NCBI GenBank assembly: GCA_963978895.1
Contig: OZ022246.1
Coordinates: 20,195,785 to 20,259,784 of the forward strand
Length of the DNA stretch: 64,000 nucleotides
From: Erpobdella octoculata
Taxonomy: Eukaryota; Annelida; Clitellata; Hirudinida; Erpobdellidae
Direction of reading: 5' to 3'
Every line of letters starts with the position of its first letter. Within the stretch, counting starts at the first letter, position 1. Below the pieces are notes generated by a model. The model did no database searches and was not told the DNA's origin. It worked only from the letters and a program-made list of their open reading frames with translations. The position numbers were made by a program, and so were the translations under genes. This document shows positions 24,745 through 35,939 of this stretch, piece by piece.

Positions 24745-24801
24745 ATATATATATATAACCACATATATATATATACATATATACATATATATATATATAT
24801 A

Positions 24802-24851
<50 letters not shown>

Positions 24852-24946
24852 TATATATGCATATATATATATGTATATATATATATGTATATATACATAT
24901 ATATACATATATATATATGTATATATATACATATATATATATATAA

Positions 24947-25025
<79 letters not shown>
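24745..25025. repeat. (TA)n microsatellite with interspersed CATA/TGTA
   Basis: Long TA-rich tract bordering the left arm of the foldback element. Its translated ORFs are artefacts. Confidence 0.95.
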
Positions 25026-25372
<347 letters not shown>

Positions 25373-25459
25373 GAAACATAACGTTGATATGTTTTTACGA
25401 GCCACATATATCAGAAACTTGGATGGCGTACAATCCACCACGAAATAACGCAAATATAA

Positions 25460-25548
25460 ATGTCTCAACTTCAGACTCGAACCCACGACTGTCGGATCGG
25501 CAACACCGCCTTGCATCATGCCAACTACCTTACCATCTGCGCCACTTC
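25460..25548 (-). mobile_element. tRNA-like/SINE unit, left member of an 89-bp inverted pair
   Basis: On the minus strand it reads gaagtggcgcagatggtaag ... gtgggttcgagtctgaagttg. The A-box-like TGGCGCAGATGG and B-box GGGTTCGAGTC are spaced about as in a tRNA, but no acceptor stem closes. Its reverse complement recurs without visible mismatch at 25738-25826. Confidence 0.65.
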
Positions 25549-25737
25549 AAGTCATGGTAATAATTATAATCTACCTAAGTGGTTGCTAAACACTTACTAG
25601 ATCTTTTCTGATTATTAATTGTTAATATAAGTTTGTTTGTTATACTATCGAGCATTGATTCGTACCTATTCATAGTCGAGTGTTGTGTTCAACATACCCC
25701 AACAAAAGCGCTTAACAACCACTGTTTTTTGGCGGTG

Positions 25738-25826
25738 GAAGTGGCGCAGATGGTAAGGTAGTTGGCATGATGCAAGGCGGTGTTGCCGATCCGACAGTCG
25801 TGGGTTCGAGTCTGAAGTTGAGACAT
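25738..25826 (+). mobile_element. tRNA-like/SINE unit, right member of the inverted pair
   Basis: Plus-strand copy of the unit at 25460-25548. The 189-bp spacer also contains diverged inverted pieces (agtggttgctaa and ttaacaaccact). It is followed at once by a short TA run and the CTAG end of the neighbouring Helitron. Confidence 0.65.
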
Positions 25827-26284
25827 ATATATATATACTAGCAGTGCCCGTAGCGGCTTCGCTCGCATGAAATTAGAGAATTTGAACCGTGCATACATAG
25901 GAGAGTACTGCACGAATCAATTTTTTAGGTCTCGGCTCGGCCCGTCGACAACTTGGCTCAGCCCGTTTCAAAAACCGAATTTCCTGGCCCGGCACGGCCC
26001 GTCTAATATGGGCCTGGCCCGTTTTTACAGGCCTAGAAGTTCTATATACTTGATAAAAACCTTCGGCCCGTCCCACTTCAGGTTTAGCCCGGCCCATCTG
26101 AACACCCTAAAATCACTAAAATGTTTATATACTTGGTTAAAAATCTCGGCCCGTCCCACCTTGATTTAATGTTTAGGCAGGGCCTTATGAAGACCCTAAA
26201 ATAACGGCTTGGCCCGTCCGTCCGGTGATAAACTGAAATCATCTACTTTTGACCGGCACAAAACCTAAAAATACCAATTTTCAC

Positions 26285-27000
26285 ATCTGTAGCACAGTTT
26301 TTGAGTAGCAGTTATTTTAAAATCAAATAACCCTTTTTCAACTTCACATTTGAGGTCCTGGAAACCAAATTTTCAAAAAATGGTGAAACTCGTATATCAT
26401 TATTTTTAGAGTAGAAACTAAATACTAATTTTACTTTTGTAGCATTTACAATTTTTGAGTAGCAGTTACTTTAAAAACCAAGTAATCCTATTTTCCACCC
26501 CATATTTGAAGTCCTGGAAACCAAATTTTCAAGAAATGGTAAAACACGTATATCATTATTTCTGGAGTAGAAACCAAATACTATGTTTTACTCCTGCAGT
26601 ATCTACAGTTTTCGAATAGCAGTTACAATAAAAACCAAATAACATTATTTTCCATCCCACATTTGAGGTCCTGGAAACCAAATTTTAAAAAAATGGTTAA
26701 ACACGTATATCTTTATTTTTAGAATAGAAACTAAATACTAATTTTTACATCTGTGGTATTTACAGTTTTTGAGTAGCAGTTAGTTTGAAAAACAAATAAC
26801 CCTATTTTCCACCCCACATTTGAAGTCCTGGAAACCAAATTTTCAGAAAATGCTAAAACATTATTTTGAGAGTAGAAACAAAATACTAATTTTTAATCCT
26901 GTAGCATTCACAGTTTTTGAGTAGCAGCTACTTTAAAAACCAAATAACTCAATTTTCCAACCAACATTTGAGGTCCGGGAAACCGAATTTTCAAAAAATG
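26285..27000. repeat. ~155-bp satellite, about five copies, inside the Helitron
   Basis: Each unit contains acagtttttgagtagcagtt, aaaaccaaataaccctattt, catttgaggtcctggaaacc and aaattttcaaaaaatggt with aaacacgtatatc. Units are spaced about 150-160 bp apart and diverge by substitutions and small indels. Confidence 0.85.
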
Positions 27001-27239
27001 GTGAAACACGTATCTTTTTATTTTTTAAGAAAAATCCATGTACCAAATTTCAAAATTTCCTCATTTTTGGTTTTCGAGATATACATTGTTTTAGAAAAAA
27101 GTTTGTTTTCCAGTTTTTTCCCCTCAGGAGCAAAATTTTCAAAAATCCTTTCTTAGCGGATGTTTACGCTATAAAAGTAATATAAGTTCCAAATTTCACG
27201 TTCCTAGGATGAGGCGTGTGAGCTCGGCATTGATTATCA

Positions 27240-27274
27240 GTCAGTCATCTGTCAGTCAGTCAGTCAGTCAGTCA

Positions 27275-27305
<31 letters not shown>
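27240..27305. repeat. (TCAG)n microsatellite
   Basis: About 15 copies of tcag near the 5' end of the minus-strand Helitron. Confidence 0.95.
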
Positions 27306-27307
<2 letters not shown>

Positions 27308-27424
27308 GACATGTTCTTTTATATATATAGATATATATAGTTCCCGCTCGCTCACCCGCTCCGCTCCGCTTATTTTGTGACGGATTTCAATTTATATATA
27401 TATAGATGAATACGAGAAAAACCG

Positions 27425-28215
27425 ATTCTCTTTAGAATCACAAAGCATCTTAGCAATAACAACCTACTCCGAACACCAATCAGCATACGGTCAACATCTC
27501 TCGACGGAAACTGCAGTACTCAAAGTCTTCTCGGACGTCCTCGAAGCGGCCGACCACGAACCACTCACACTCCTCGTTTTGCTTGATTTCTCTTCAGTAT
27601 TCGATACCGTTGCCCACGACATACTTTGATGGAGATTGCAGTCTTTTTATGGCTTTACTGGGCCCGCACTCAACTGGCGACGGTCTTATCTCAACGGTCG
27701 AGAATGCCGGATAAAATATGGTGACTCTTCTTCCTCTTCGAGAGTTCTGTTGGTTTGCGGTGTTCCTCAGGGATCGGTTATCGGCCCAACTATTTTTTCA
27801 ATGTACACTGTACGGGTACTCTGATATACAAGAGCGTCACTTCGCTTTCTGCGTCGGTCTCGGCGTGCGCTGACGATGTTTCTCAAATGATGAAATCGAG
27901 TTGCCTCCAGCTTAATTCCAACAAATCAGAAGTAATATGGTTCACAACTCGCCGTCGGAGCCCCAGTCTCATTTCGCCCCAGTCCGCCTGGGTGAAAATT
28001 GTATTTTGCCATCGTCCTCGGTTTGAAACATCTGTATTTTTTTGATTCAGACCTATCTATGCACACCAACGTTAGTCATATGCTTCGTGAAAAAAAGCTT
28101 GACTAATGCAACCCAACTTTAATCAGACTAACCAAAACTCTAACTCGTCGGCTACAATCCATCATCAATGCAGCTGCCAGACTCGTTACGAAAAGGCGCC
28201 AACACGATGTTTGTT
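27425..28215 (+). pseudogene. LINE reverse-transcriptase relic (L2/CR1-like group)
   Basis: Broken frames show RT landmarks in order: STETAVLKVFSDVLEA, LVLLDFSSVFDTVAHD (normally AFDTVDHD), a stop, then [40 protein letters not shown] with LNSNKSEVIWF, and finally RRLQSIINAAARLV near 28150. Stops and frameshifts disable it. The YADD catalytic segment lies in a decayed part. Confidence 0.8.
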
Positions 28216-28617
28216 TAGGTTGTGGGGCTGAAAAAAAGGACGTAGAATAAGGGCTGTGATGGCTTGGTCTGCTCCGGATGGCACTTTTGAAAGAAGCGGC
28301 AAAAGGATTTTTAGGGGTTGAAAACTTGGAAAAAAAATTGAGTTGAATATATTTTACGTTCTCTCAATCGGTCAACTTTTTCAAAGAAAATTATTTTGCC
28401 CTAGCCATCCTTCTCATTCATCAATTTTGTGGAGTTCCCCGCCCCTGGCCGCCGAAACTCATGCTACGCCACTGGGCCTACAAATTTTACCTACACCATT
28501 GGTGTCAAGTCTTATTTAAACACAAAACAAACAATGATAAAATAGATTATTAAATAAATAAATTAAAATTGTGTTATCCTTCTCTTAATATGTTTATTAA
28601 CTTATGCAAATGAGTTT
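28216..28617. other. 3' flank of XPB, no other feature recognised
   Basis: Holds the XPB polyadenylation signal (AATAAA on the minus strand at 28598-28593). The phrase tggagttccccgcccctggccgccg near 28430 looks like a decayed transposon end, but no partner was found. Confidence 0.5.
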
Positions 28618-30711
28618 TCAACGGAGTTTTCTAAATAAAACGTGTTGCTTTTTAGGTTTGGCTTTCTTTTCCTTCTTACGAAGTTCCATTCCTTCGTTTT
28701 CTTCTTCAAGATCTTCATCACTAAGAGCCAACAGTTTTGTTAGCAGATTTGCTTGATCTTCTTTTGATGTAAAGGCGATTTCTTTATTTTCTTCTAAGCC
28801 AGGGAAGCTGCTCAAAACACCATAACTGTAACCCTGATTGACAAGAAAACTTTGCCTCCTGTGAGCGTATTGAACTTCACAAGTATCCGTGCTGACAAGA
28901 CTGTAGAAATAGGCCGTGTTTGATCCACTTTTCTTCGCTCTCGAGACACGACCGAGACGTTGAGCTTCCTGCCTTCTCGATCCTCCTTGGGAAGTGACTT
29001 GAATCAGAACGTTGGCTCCGGGCAAATCAAAAGAGTTGTCGGCAATTTTCGAAACAAAAATAGTGTTAACTTTAGGATTTCTTTGAAATTGCTGCAGGAT
29101 CATGGCTCTTTCAGCCAGTGGTGTAGCGCCACATAGGTATGCCTTGTTAAGCTTTAGGGCGTACGTTTTAAGTGCGTAGAGGTTGTCTACAAAAACAATT
29201 ATCTTATCGTTTCGTTTTTCATGAAAATCAATTAAGTACTGGCAGATTCTAAACTTGTTCGGGTTCATGGTGTAAAGCAAAGTTTTTTTTGCATGCGACT
29301 CTTTAAGGTACTCTCTGTGAAATTCCGATACCATCGGACAACGGACTTCGTAGCAATAGACGGTGGCAATGTAATCGTTTTTCTGGAGTTCCATCCAGTC
29401 AGCCTCGTAGAGTTTTGGACCAATAAGAAAATTGAGATCATCGATCTTGTCGTCTTCTCGTAACAACGTTGCTGTGAGTCCGAGCTTGCAGTGGGCGTTG
29501 ACAACTGACATGACGCTTCTGAACATACGCGCTGGTACGAACTGGACTTCGTCGAGTATCATGAGACCCCATTCGGTATTTTTGACCCAGTTGATGACAT
29601 TCTCAGCTTCGAAAGATCTTATTCCAGAATGGGAAATCATCGAGTAAGTACTTATGAAAATTTTGCCGTTTTTGATTTCATCCTTTGATTCGCTTGTGAA
29701 GCGACATATAGCACTATCAGCAGCCGTAGACCAAAGTCTAAATTGAGTTCTCCATTGCTCAACAGCAATTGCAGATGTACATAGCACCAAACATTTTTTT
29801 CCTATTTTACAAGCTGCTGCAACTCCAACGAGAGTTTTGCCAGCACCACAAGGTAAAACGATGACTCCCGATCTAGCTGATCCTTCAGTTTGAAACATTC
29901 TTTTTAAACCAATTTCTTGATACGGCCTTAAATCCGTCGTTGGTTTCAAGGTGAACTTGGCGTTTGGGTTTTTTTGATCATTTTTGTAATCATACTCTGA
30001 CAAAAGAGGATAATTCAACTGGTTGCATCTTTTTTGCAGTTTCTCTAATTGACCTTGTGCTACTTCAAAAGACAAAGTGCTGTCAGCGCTTTCCAATAAA
30101 TTTGAAGATGTTTTGCATCGGGCATTTTGTATAACTGGATCCACCAACAATTCGTTGAATACCTTAGGAAACTGGGACACAAGAAAATACTTGTTATTTT
30201 TTAAAACCAGCTTAACTTTGCTACACCTCTCTGTGACGAGTCTTATAAAAGCCTCCACACCGTCCGGTAGGTTGCATTTAGAATTTGTTTCCAGTTTTGC
30301 AATAATTTCCTTCGTTTCCCATCCACTTGAACAGGCGGCATAGAGCGAGTACGAGGTCAGCTTATACTCGTGTATATGTCTTGGTCTTGAGACTGGTTCA
30401 GAAATAGCCACAAGAAATTCTTTTACACTTTCGTAGGCCGAATTGAAAGCTTCGACGTATATTGAACCATTTGGCAGAACCCATAGAGGTTTTGAATCGT
30501 GATCAGGTTTTTGAATGAGCTGGTCACTATAATCCACACCTTTGCTTTCGATTCCGTCAGTATCCGTTTGTAATGTTTTTCTGGCTAATTCTGGAAGATC
30601 GTCAAAATCTTCGTCGTCGCTGTCACTGTCCGCCAAACCAAGAGCTTGAGCGTCCAATTTAATTCTTTTCAAACACGTAAAATCAACTTCATTTCTATGT
30701 CTTTTATACAT
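28618..30711 (-). CDS. ERCC3: XPB/ERCC3, TFIIH helicase-translocase, intronless
   Basis: XPB is the 3'-5' DNA translocase of TFIIH, acting in promoter opening and nucleotide excision repair. The single exon encodes 697 residues (human 782). Order: acidic N-terminus (DSDSDDEDFDDLPELA), damage-recognition-like domain (PLWVLPNGSIYVEAFN), motif I LPCGAGKT near residue 288, motif II near 386, GLTATLLREDDKI with the RED motif, NFLIGPKLYEADWMELQ, IIVFVDNLYALK, motif V NSFDLPGANVLIQ, motif VI RRQEAQRLGRV, and C-terminus HVLFRKLR. Motif II is DEVQ where XPB proteins normally have DEVH (GAC GAA GTC CAG on the coding strand). The gene lacks introns although most neighbours are split, and both ends are shorter than in human. 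A processed-copy origin is possible, but there is no 3' poly(A). The frame is fully open, so it is probably functional. Confidence 0.93.
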   Translation of the reverse strand: MYKRHRNEVDFTCLKRIKLDAQALGLADSDSDDEDFDDLPELARKTLQTDTDGIESKGVDYSDQLIQKPDHDSKPLWVLPNGSIYVEAFNSAYESVKEFLVAISEPVSRPRHIHEYKLTSYSLYAACSSGWETKEIIAKLETNSKCNLPDGVEAFIRLVTERCSKVKLVLKNNKYFLVSQFPKVFNELLVDPVIQNARCKTSSNLLESADSTLSFEVAQGQLEKLQKRCNQLNYPLLSEYDYKNDQKNPNAKFTLKPTTDLRPYQEIGLKRMFQTEGSARSGVIVLPCGAGKTLVGVAAACKIGKKCLVLCTSAIAVEQWRTQFRLWSTAADSAICRFTSESKDEIKNGKIFISTYSMISHSGIRSFEAENVINWVKNTEWGLMILDEVQFVPARMFRSVMSVVNAHCKLGLTATLLREDDKIDDLNFLIGPKLYEADWMELQKNDYIATVYCYEVRCPMVSEFHREYLKESHAKKTLLYTMNPNKFRICQYLIDFHEKRNDKIIVFVDNLYALKTYALKLNKAYLCGATPLAERAMILQQFQRNPKVNTIFVSKIADNSFDLPGANVLIQVTSQGGSRRQEAQRLGRVSRAKKSGSNTAYFYSLVSTDTCEVQYAHRRQSFLVNQGYSYGVLSSFPGLEENKEIAFTSKEDQANLLTKLLALSDEDLEEENEGMELRKKEKKAKPKKQHVLFRKLR

Positions 30712-30790
30712 CGCGCAGATACTAAACTACAAAATTGCAAAAAGTTGAGCTATTATGGAGTGCCAGAAAATGAATTGTTTTCGTGTTTTT

Positions 30791-30834
30791 TTTATTATAG
30801 TTTATAGTCTTTTACACCATGTGTTTTAAGACGC
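30791..30834 (-). mobile_element. 44-bp stub of the LINE 3' tail, 80 bp upstream of XPB
   Basis: On the minus strand it reads cgtcttaaaacacatggtg, aaaagactataaactataa and a short poly(A), the same tail as the LINE at 23385. The 15-bp target duplication tgttttcgtgttttt is perfect (30776-30790 and 30835-30849). A very short TPRT insertion in the XPB promoter region. Confidence 0.85.
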
Positions 30835-30881
30835 TGTTTTCGTGTTTTTCATTACTTTCTCAGGTTCCAGAACAGGAAAAA

Positions 30882-30882
<1 letters not shown>

Positions 30883-30959
<77 letters not shown>

Positions 30960-30965
30960 ATACAC

Positions 30966-31016
<51 letters not shown>

Positions 31017-31154
31017 TATGTATATATACATGTATATATATACATACATATGTAAATATATACATGTATATATATACATATATGTATATATATATACATG
31101 TATATATATACATATATGTATATATACATGTATATATTTACATATATATGTATA
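30883..31154. repeat. (TA)n microsatellite with CATA/TGTA units
   Basis: TA-rich tract leading into the Helitron-like terminus at 31155. The encoded YIYIYI ORFs are artefacts. Confidence 0.95.
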
Positions 31155-31845
<691 letters not shown>

Positions 31846-32147
31846 TTCCCGCTCGCTCACCCGCTCCGCTCATTTTGTGTCGGATTTCAATGGTGTAGCA
31901 ATGCATGAATAACATATATATATACATACATACATACATACAAACATTCATTTATATATATATAGATGTAAATGAATATTTGTATGTATATATGTATGTG
32001 GGTATTTCCTTTATGCATTGCTACACCAGTCATCCGATCGTAATGAAATTTTCACACAACCTTGAGAGTCAAGGGGAATCAAATATAGAGAAAACAAATT
32101 TGAAATCCGTCACAAAATGAGCGGAGCGGAGCGGGTGAGCGAGCGAG

Positions 32148-32150
<3 letters not shown>
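31846..32150. mobile_element. Inverted-repeat element with G/C-rich arms, in (TA)n
   Basis: The left end reads cccgctcgctcacccgctcc, then gctcattttgtgtcgg and atttcaatggtgtagcaatgc. The right end is the reverse complement: gcattgctacacc near 32017, then aaatccgtcacaaaatgag and cggagcgggtgagcgagcg. Related G/C-rich sequence stands at 27340-27400. It fits paired Helitron-derived or foldback ends. Confidence 0.6.

Positions 32151-32236
<86 letters not shown>
32151..32236. repeat. (TA)n microsatellite
   Basis: TA tract joining the inverted-repeat element to the palindromic Helitron-end structure. Confidence 0.95.
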
Positions 32237-32240
<4 letters not shown>

Positions 32241-32803
32241 CGGGTTAACCCGGCGTTGCTCGGGGTTTTCAGAGGTTTTATATCATTTTTCTTTTTTGCT
32301 CCCGTTTCCTTCCCCGCTTGCTTTCCCGTTTCCGTTTGCTTTCCCGTTCTCGGTCGCTTTCCCGTTCCCGGCTGCTTTCCCGTTTCCGGTCATTTTTCGC
32401 GCTCAGTTTTTTTTCCATTCCTTCCTAACTTTTTTAGCCCATAAAACGTAAAATAGATTTGCTAAAACTGGCTAAATCTTGCTTGAGAAGGAGTCCAAAC
32501 CTTTTTAACTTTTTCCACTTCTTAACTTTCCAGGCCAAAAGTTCCTATGTACGACCATCGAATGTAATTGCGTAATAAAATTTAATTTTTGTTTACGTAA
32601 CAACGTTTGAAGGCTTCAAGCAACTTTTAGCAAAACTATTTTACGTTTTATGGGCTAAAATAAGTTATGAAAGAGTGGAAAAGAAAAAATGAGCGCGAGC
32701 GGGAACGGAAACGGGAGAGCAAGCGGGGAAGGAAACGGGAGCAATAGAAAAAAATGATAAAAAAACCTCTGAAAACCCCGAGCAACGCTGGGTAACCTCG
32801 CTA
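32237..32803. mobile_element. Large palindrome made of two outward-facing Helitron-like 3' ends
   Basis: The left end is ttagcgggttaacccggcgt then tgctcggggttttcagagg. The right end is cctctgaaaaccccgagcaa then cgctgggtaacctcgCTAG. Going inward, both arms carry gctcccgtttccttccccgc and later agcccataaaacgtaaaat with its reverse complement (32437-32455 and 32640-32660). Arms are up to ~230 bp at roughly 85-90% identity, with the centre near 32520. TA tracts flank both ends. Confidence 0.7.
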
Positions 32804-32804
32804 G

Positions 32805-32857
<53 letters not shown>

Positions 32858-32902
32858 CTGTGTGTGTCTGTGTGTGTATGTGTTTGTATATATATATATA
32901 TA
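32804..32902. repeat. (TA)n/(TG)n microsatellite
   Basis: TA tract with tgtgtctgtgtgtg in the middle. Confidence 0.9.
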
Positions 32903-33004
32903 GACTACAACCTATCCTCAGACCTACCAAATGTACACAAAAAATTTAATAAAAATCGGTTCAGCCGTTTCGGAGGAGTTTGAAGTCAAACACTATGACA
33001 CGAG

Positions 33005-33010
<6 letters not shown>
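32903..33010 (-). mobile_element. Helitron-like 5' terminus (minus orientation)
   Basis: On the minus strand it reads tataaatctcgtgtcatagt, then ctcctccgaaacggctgaac and aggtctgaggataggttg, matching the plus-strand terminus at 21338-21450. Confidence 0.65.
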
Positions 33011-33090
<80 letters not shown>

Positions 33091-33172
33091 ATATACATAT
33101 ATATATAAATATGCAAATATACATATATATATATATATAAATATGCAAATATACATATATATATATAAATAT
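33011..33172. repeat. (TA)n microsatellite with aatatgcaaatatacat units
   Basis: A TA tract followed by three copies of ataaatatgcaaatatacat-like sequence. Confidence 0.9.
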
Positions 33173-34228
33173 GCAACTTGCAGTCATGAGCAAGTTGAAG
33201 TTTTTCCCTAGAAAAACAAAAAATAAAAAAATAGGATGATTATATTTATTCTGAACCTAGAGTTACAAAAAGTTTTTAACTTCGGGGTTTTTTTGTGGAG
33301 CCCAATGTTAAAGTAGCAATGTTTAAAGGCAATTTTTGTACTAAATAGTTAAATTATTTTTAAAAAGCTTCATAAAGAAATATAGTTTGTAGTGACCGTG
33401 TTAATAATAGGTCAAATAAATGACGAGGTGGAGTTAACCGAACAGCAGTAGGTTTGTGACTATCACTGACAAACACTGTGAGGAACTCACACTGTCTTTG
33501 TTTTCAGTTGTTTCTAAAATTATATGACAAAAGTTGTATTTTTCAATTTGTGTTCATTTCTTGAAGTCAAGTTTCGAATGTCATACGAAATGCTTTATTT
33601 ACATAATTAAGTGGGTAAACTTGTAACCGGAGATGTTAACTGGCTGTAAAAAGTTGAAGGGGATTGCACTTAATAGCGTCATCGCTACTTATGCAGAAGT
33701 ATCTAAGACAAAAAGAGCGCAATTTTGCCAAATATATATGCAGTTTATGTTGTTTATGTTTGTGTAAAAAATCAGTAGTAAGAAAATGACTTTCTAGCTA
33801 GATCAATACATCGGTATTATCGTAACAAATTAAATTTATATATTCTAATTAATTAATTAATTTGTTTAAATAGCTGCTTAATAATTTGACTAAAGGTCAT
33901 GTTATTGTTCTCCGTCCCTTTGTATGTCGGCATGTTGAGGGCCATAAACTTACGCGAGTGTCGTAAAAATGCAGAAATTCTTCTATCGGATCGTTTTATA
34001 AAAGCGATAACGTACACGTTTCCCACCATGTTGTTCTTGTATTATTGAAATTATTCAAATTAAAGATTATAATATGTAAATGTCTCTTTCTCTTTTGAAA
34101 TCAGCTTTATTCGGAATATATATGTTTTTGGATGAGTTCAGATTTTAATTTAAATAATACTACTAAAAGTATTGCTTTGAAAAATTACCAATTTGATTTC
34201 GAGTGAAACAATCGTGGAGTTGAACTTC
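33173..34228. other. 5' flank of the posterior Hox gene
   Basis: No ORF of interest and no repeat family from elsewhere was recognised. The aattaattaattaattt run at 33848-33864 contains TAAT cores of the type homeodomain proteins bind, but the base composition makes such matches common. The Hox promoter presumably lies here. Confidence 0.4.
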
Positions 34229-35159
34229 ATGTTGTCCAAAGAGCACGGTGTCTATGAACTGCAGCAATTTCTTTCCAGTCAGTGCAGTTACGTTAAAGAG
34301 TCACAGACAAGCACCTTTCAGCAAAATTTCAACTTACAGTCGAGCGTGAATGAATTTTGGGACGACAACTGGTCAGCGAATACGCATCAAGTTAAACCAT
34401 ACAACCATGTAAACCAACGATTTTCTACAGTCAACTACCACAACGCAAAAGATCTTGAAAGAATCGATGGAGTACAATATGGTGGGTCGGTGGATCATAC
34501 GAGTATACAGCTGGAAAACTCTGCACATCCATGGCATGGAATGTTCTATTCGTCAAACAGCACTGGGAATGACCACATGGTTTCGTGCGTTCAATGCAGG
34601 TCTTCGCCGTGTCTTTTTTCTTCAACTCTTGGGTATGTCCACATAGATTCCGAGAAGAATGGCGGGCGGGAAGGAAAAGAACCGGAAGAAGAAGTCCATT
34701 CTTCAGGTTTTTTTGCTTACAAAGATATCATATTTCAAATAAATCTCAAATCAACAAATATATTTTTAAATTGCTAAAATACTTGTAAAGATTACAAAAA
34801 ACGTCGGAAACCGTACAGTCGCCACCAGACTTTAGTGCTGGAAAGTGAATTCAGTGTTCACGGTTATGTATCCAGACTTCGAAGGTAATTCGTTAATAAA
34901 TAATAAACATGTTTGACATTTATCCCTTGTGTTGGTTGAGTGCCAGAACACAGTATTTATGTAGTTTTTATTTTTTTTAATTTAAAGATTTATCTTTGTT
35001 AGATTTGAATTGGCAGCGTGCTTGAACTTGACTGAGCGACAGGTAAAAGTGTGGTTCCAAAATCGTCGAATGAAAAGCAAGAAGTTAATTGCAAGAGAGC
35101 GCATCATGACAAAAGAACCTGATTCGACAACATTAGGCTCTTTAAAAAAATTTAAGTAA
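34229..35159 (+). CDS. Posterior-class (Abd-B/Post-type) Hox protein
   Basis: Hox transcription factors bind TTAT/TAAT-type DNA in the nucleus and pattern the body axis. Three exons (34229-34706, 34791-34884, 35003-35159; phases 1 and 2) give 242 codons plus stop. The long N-terminal exon is unstructured. The homeodomain spans about residues 160-220 and includes [15 protein letters not shown] (helix 1), [14 protein letters not shown] (helix 2) and [18 protein letters not shown] (helix 3, with W48, F49, N51, R53). KPYS near the arm and the ELA/ERQVK blocks fit the Abd-B/Post group. VLESEF and [14 protein letters not shown] resemble lophotrochozoan Post2. An intron splits codon 31 of the homeodomain. 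No YPWM hexapeptide was seen, as expected for posterior Hox. A start further upstream through another exon cannot be excluded. Confidence 0.85.
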
Positions 35160-35939
35160 TTTTCAATTTTGTATTTAGTTTATTTTCAATATGAAATACA
35201 TTTGTTCATCTATTTGTTTTTATATTGACTTCTGAAGCTTGCACCAGTCTTAAATGTTTGTAATCAGTCTGTGAGACATTCATCTGAATGAGACCAGGTC
35301 ACAAGATGTATTTCTGTAAAACTGCTACTAATTTCTATGTTTTCAACCAATTTGAAATAATTCTGGCAGTTATCTCATGGAATTTGGCATCTCTTGATAC
35401 TGCTATAAAATTATTTTTGCTTGGAATATCTCTGATTTTTCAGTTTTCCAACTTTGCTACAATTTTTAAATTATTACTATCTATAATTATCTTAGTTTTT
35501 TAATGTTTTAATAATTATATATTTCTGCTTTAATTTATTGCTATTTAACTGGAAAATCTTTTTTTTCAACATTTCTTAGTACCCCCATTTCTGTGTGAAA
35601 GTTTTTTAAAATTTTTTTGCTCCATTTCAATACTTAAATAATTTTAATATTAGTTATTGTTAGAGTCAGATTTGAATTTAAGCTATAGAAAGACATACGG
35701 ACCAAAAACGTTTGTTCCACGCCATGTAAAAAAAGACCGTTTTGTGCCTCCTACCTACTCTACAAGTAAAGCATTTTACCTATGAATTTTGTTACATGAG
35801 AATGTAACACTGAAGGTAGAATGCATAATTGTTATTGTTCTAAAACACTTTTCAATCACCACAGCTTTGTGGTTTAAGTTATAAGTTTTCCTTTCTGCAT
35901 TGTTGCAATTTTCAATGTTTTTCAATGTTTTCGTGGATA
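35160..35939. other. 3' flank of the Hox gene, nothing recognised
   Basis: AT-rich DNA. The ORF at 35288-35503 is hydrophobic and AT-biased, without domain resemblance. Confidence 0.45.

Larger units (their letters stand above)
25838..27331 (-). mobile_element. Non-autonomous Helitron, ~1.5 kb
   Basis: On the minus strand the element starts TCTATATATATAAAAGAAC then atgtcctgac at 27331 and ends gccgctacgggcactgCTAG at 25838 followed by T, with TA-rich DNA outside. These are the Helitron TC and CTAG termini. Inside are a (TCAG)n run (27240-27305), a satellite-like block (26285-27000) and a ggcccg-rich section (25930-26220). No RepHel ORF is present. The short ORFs (for example 25867-26169) have no domain. 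Confidence 0.7.
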
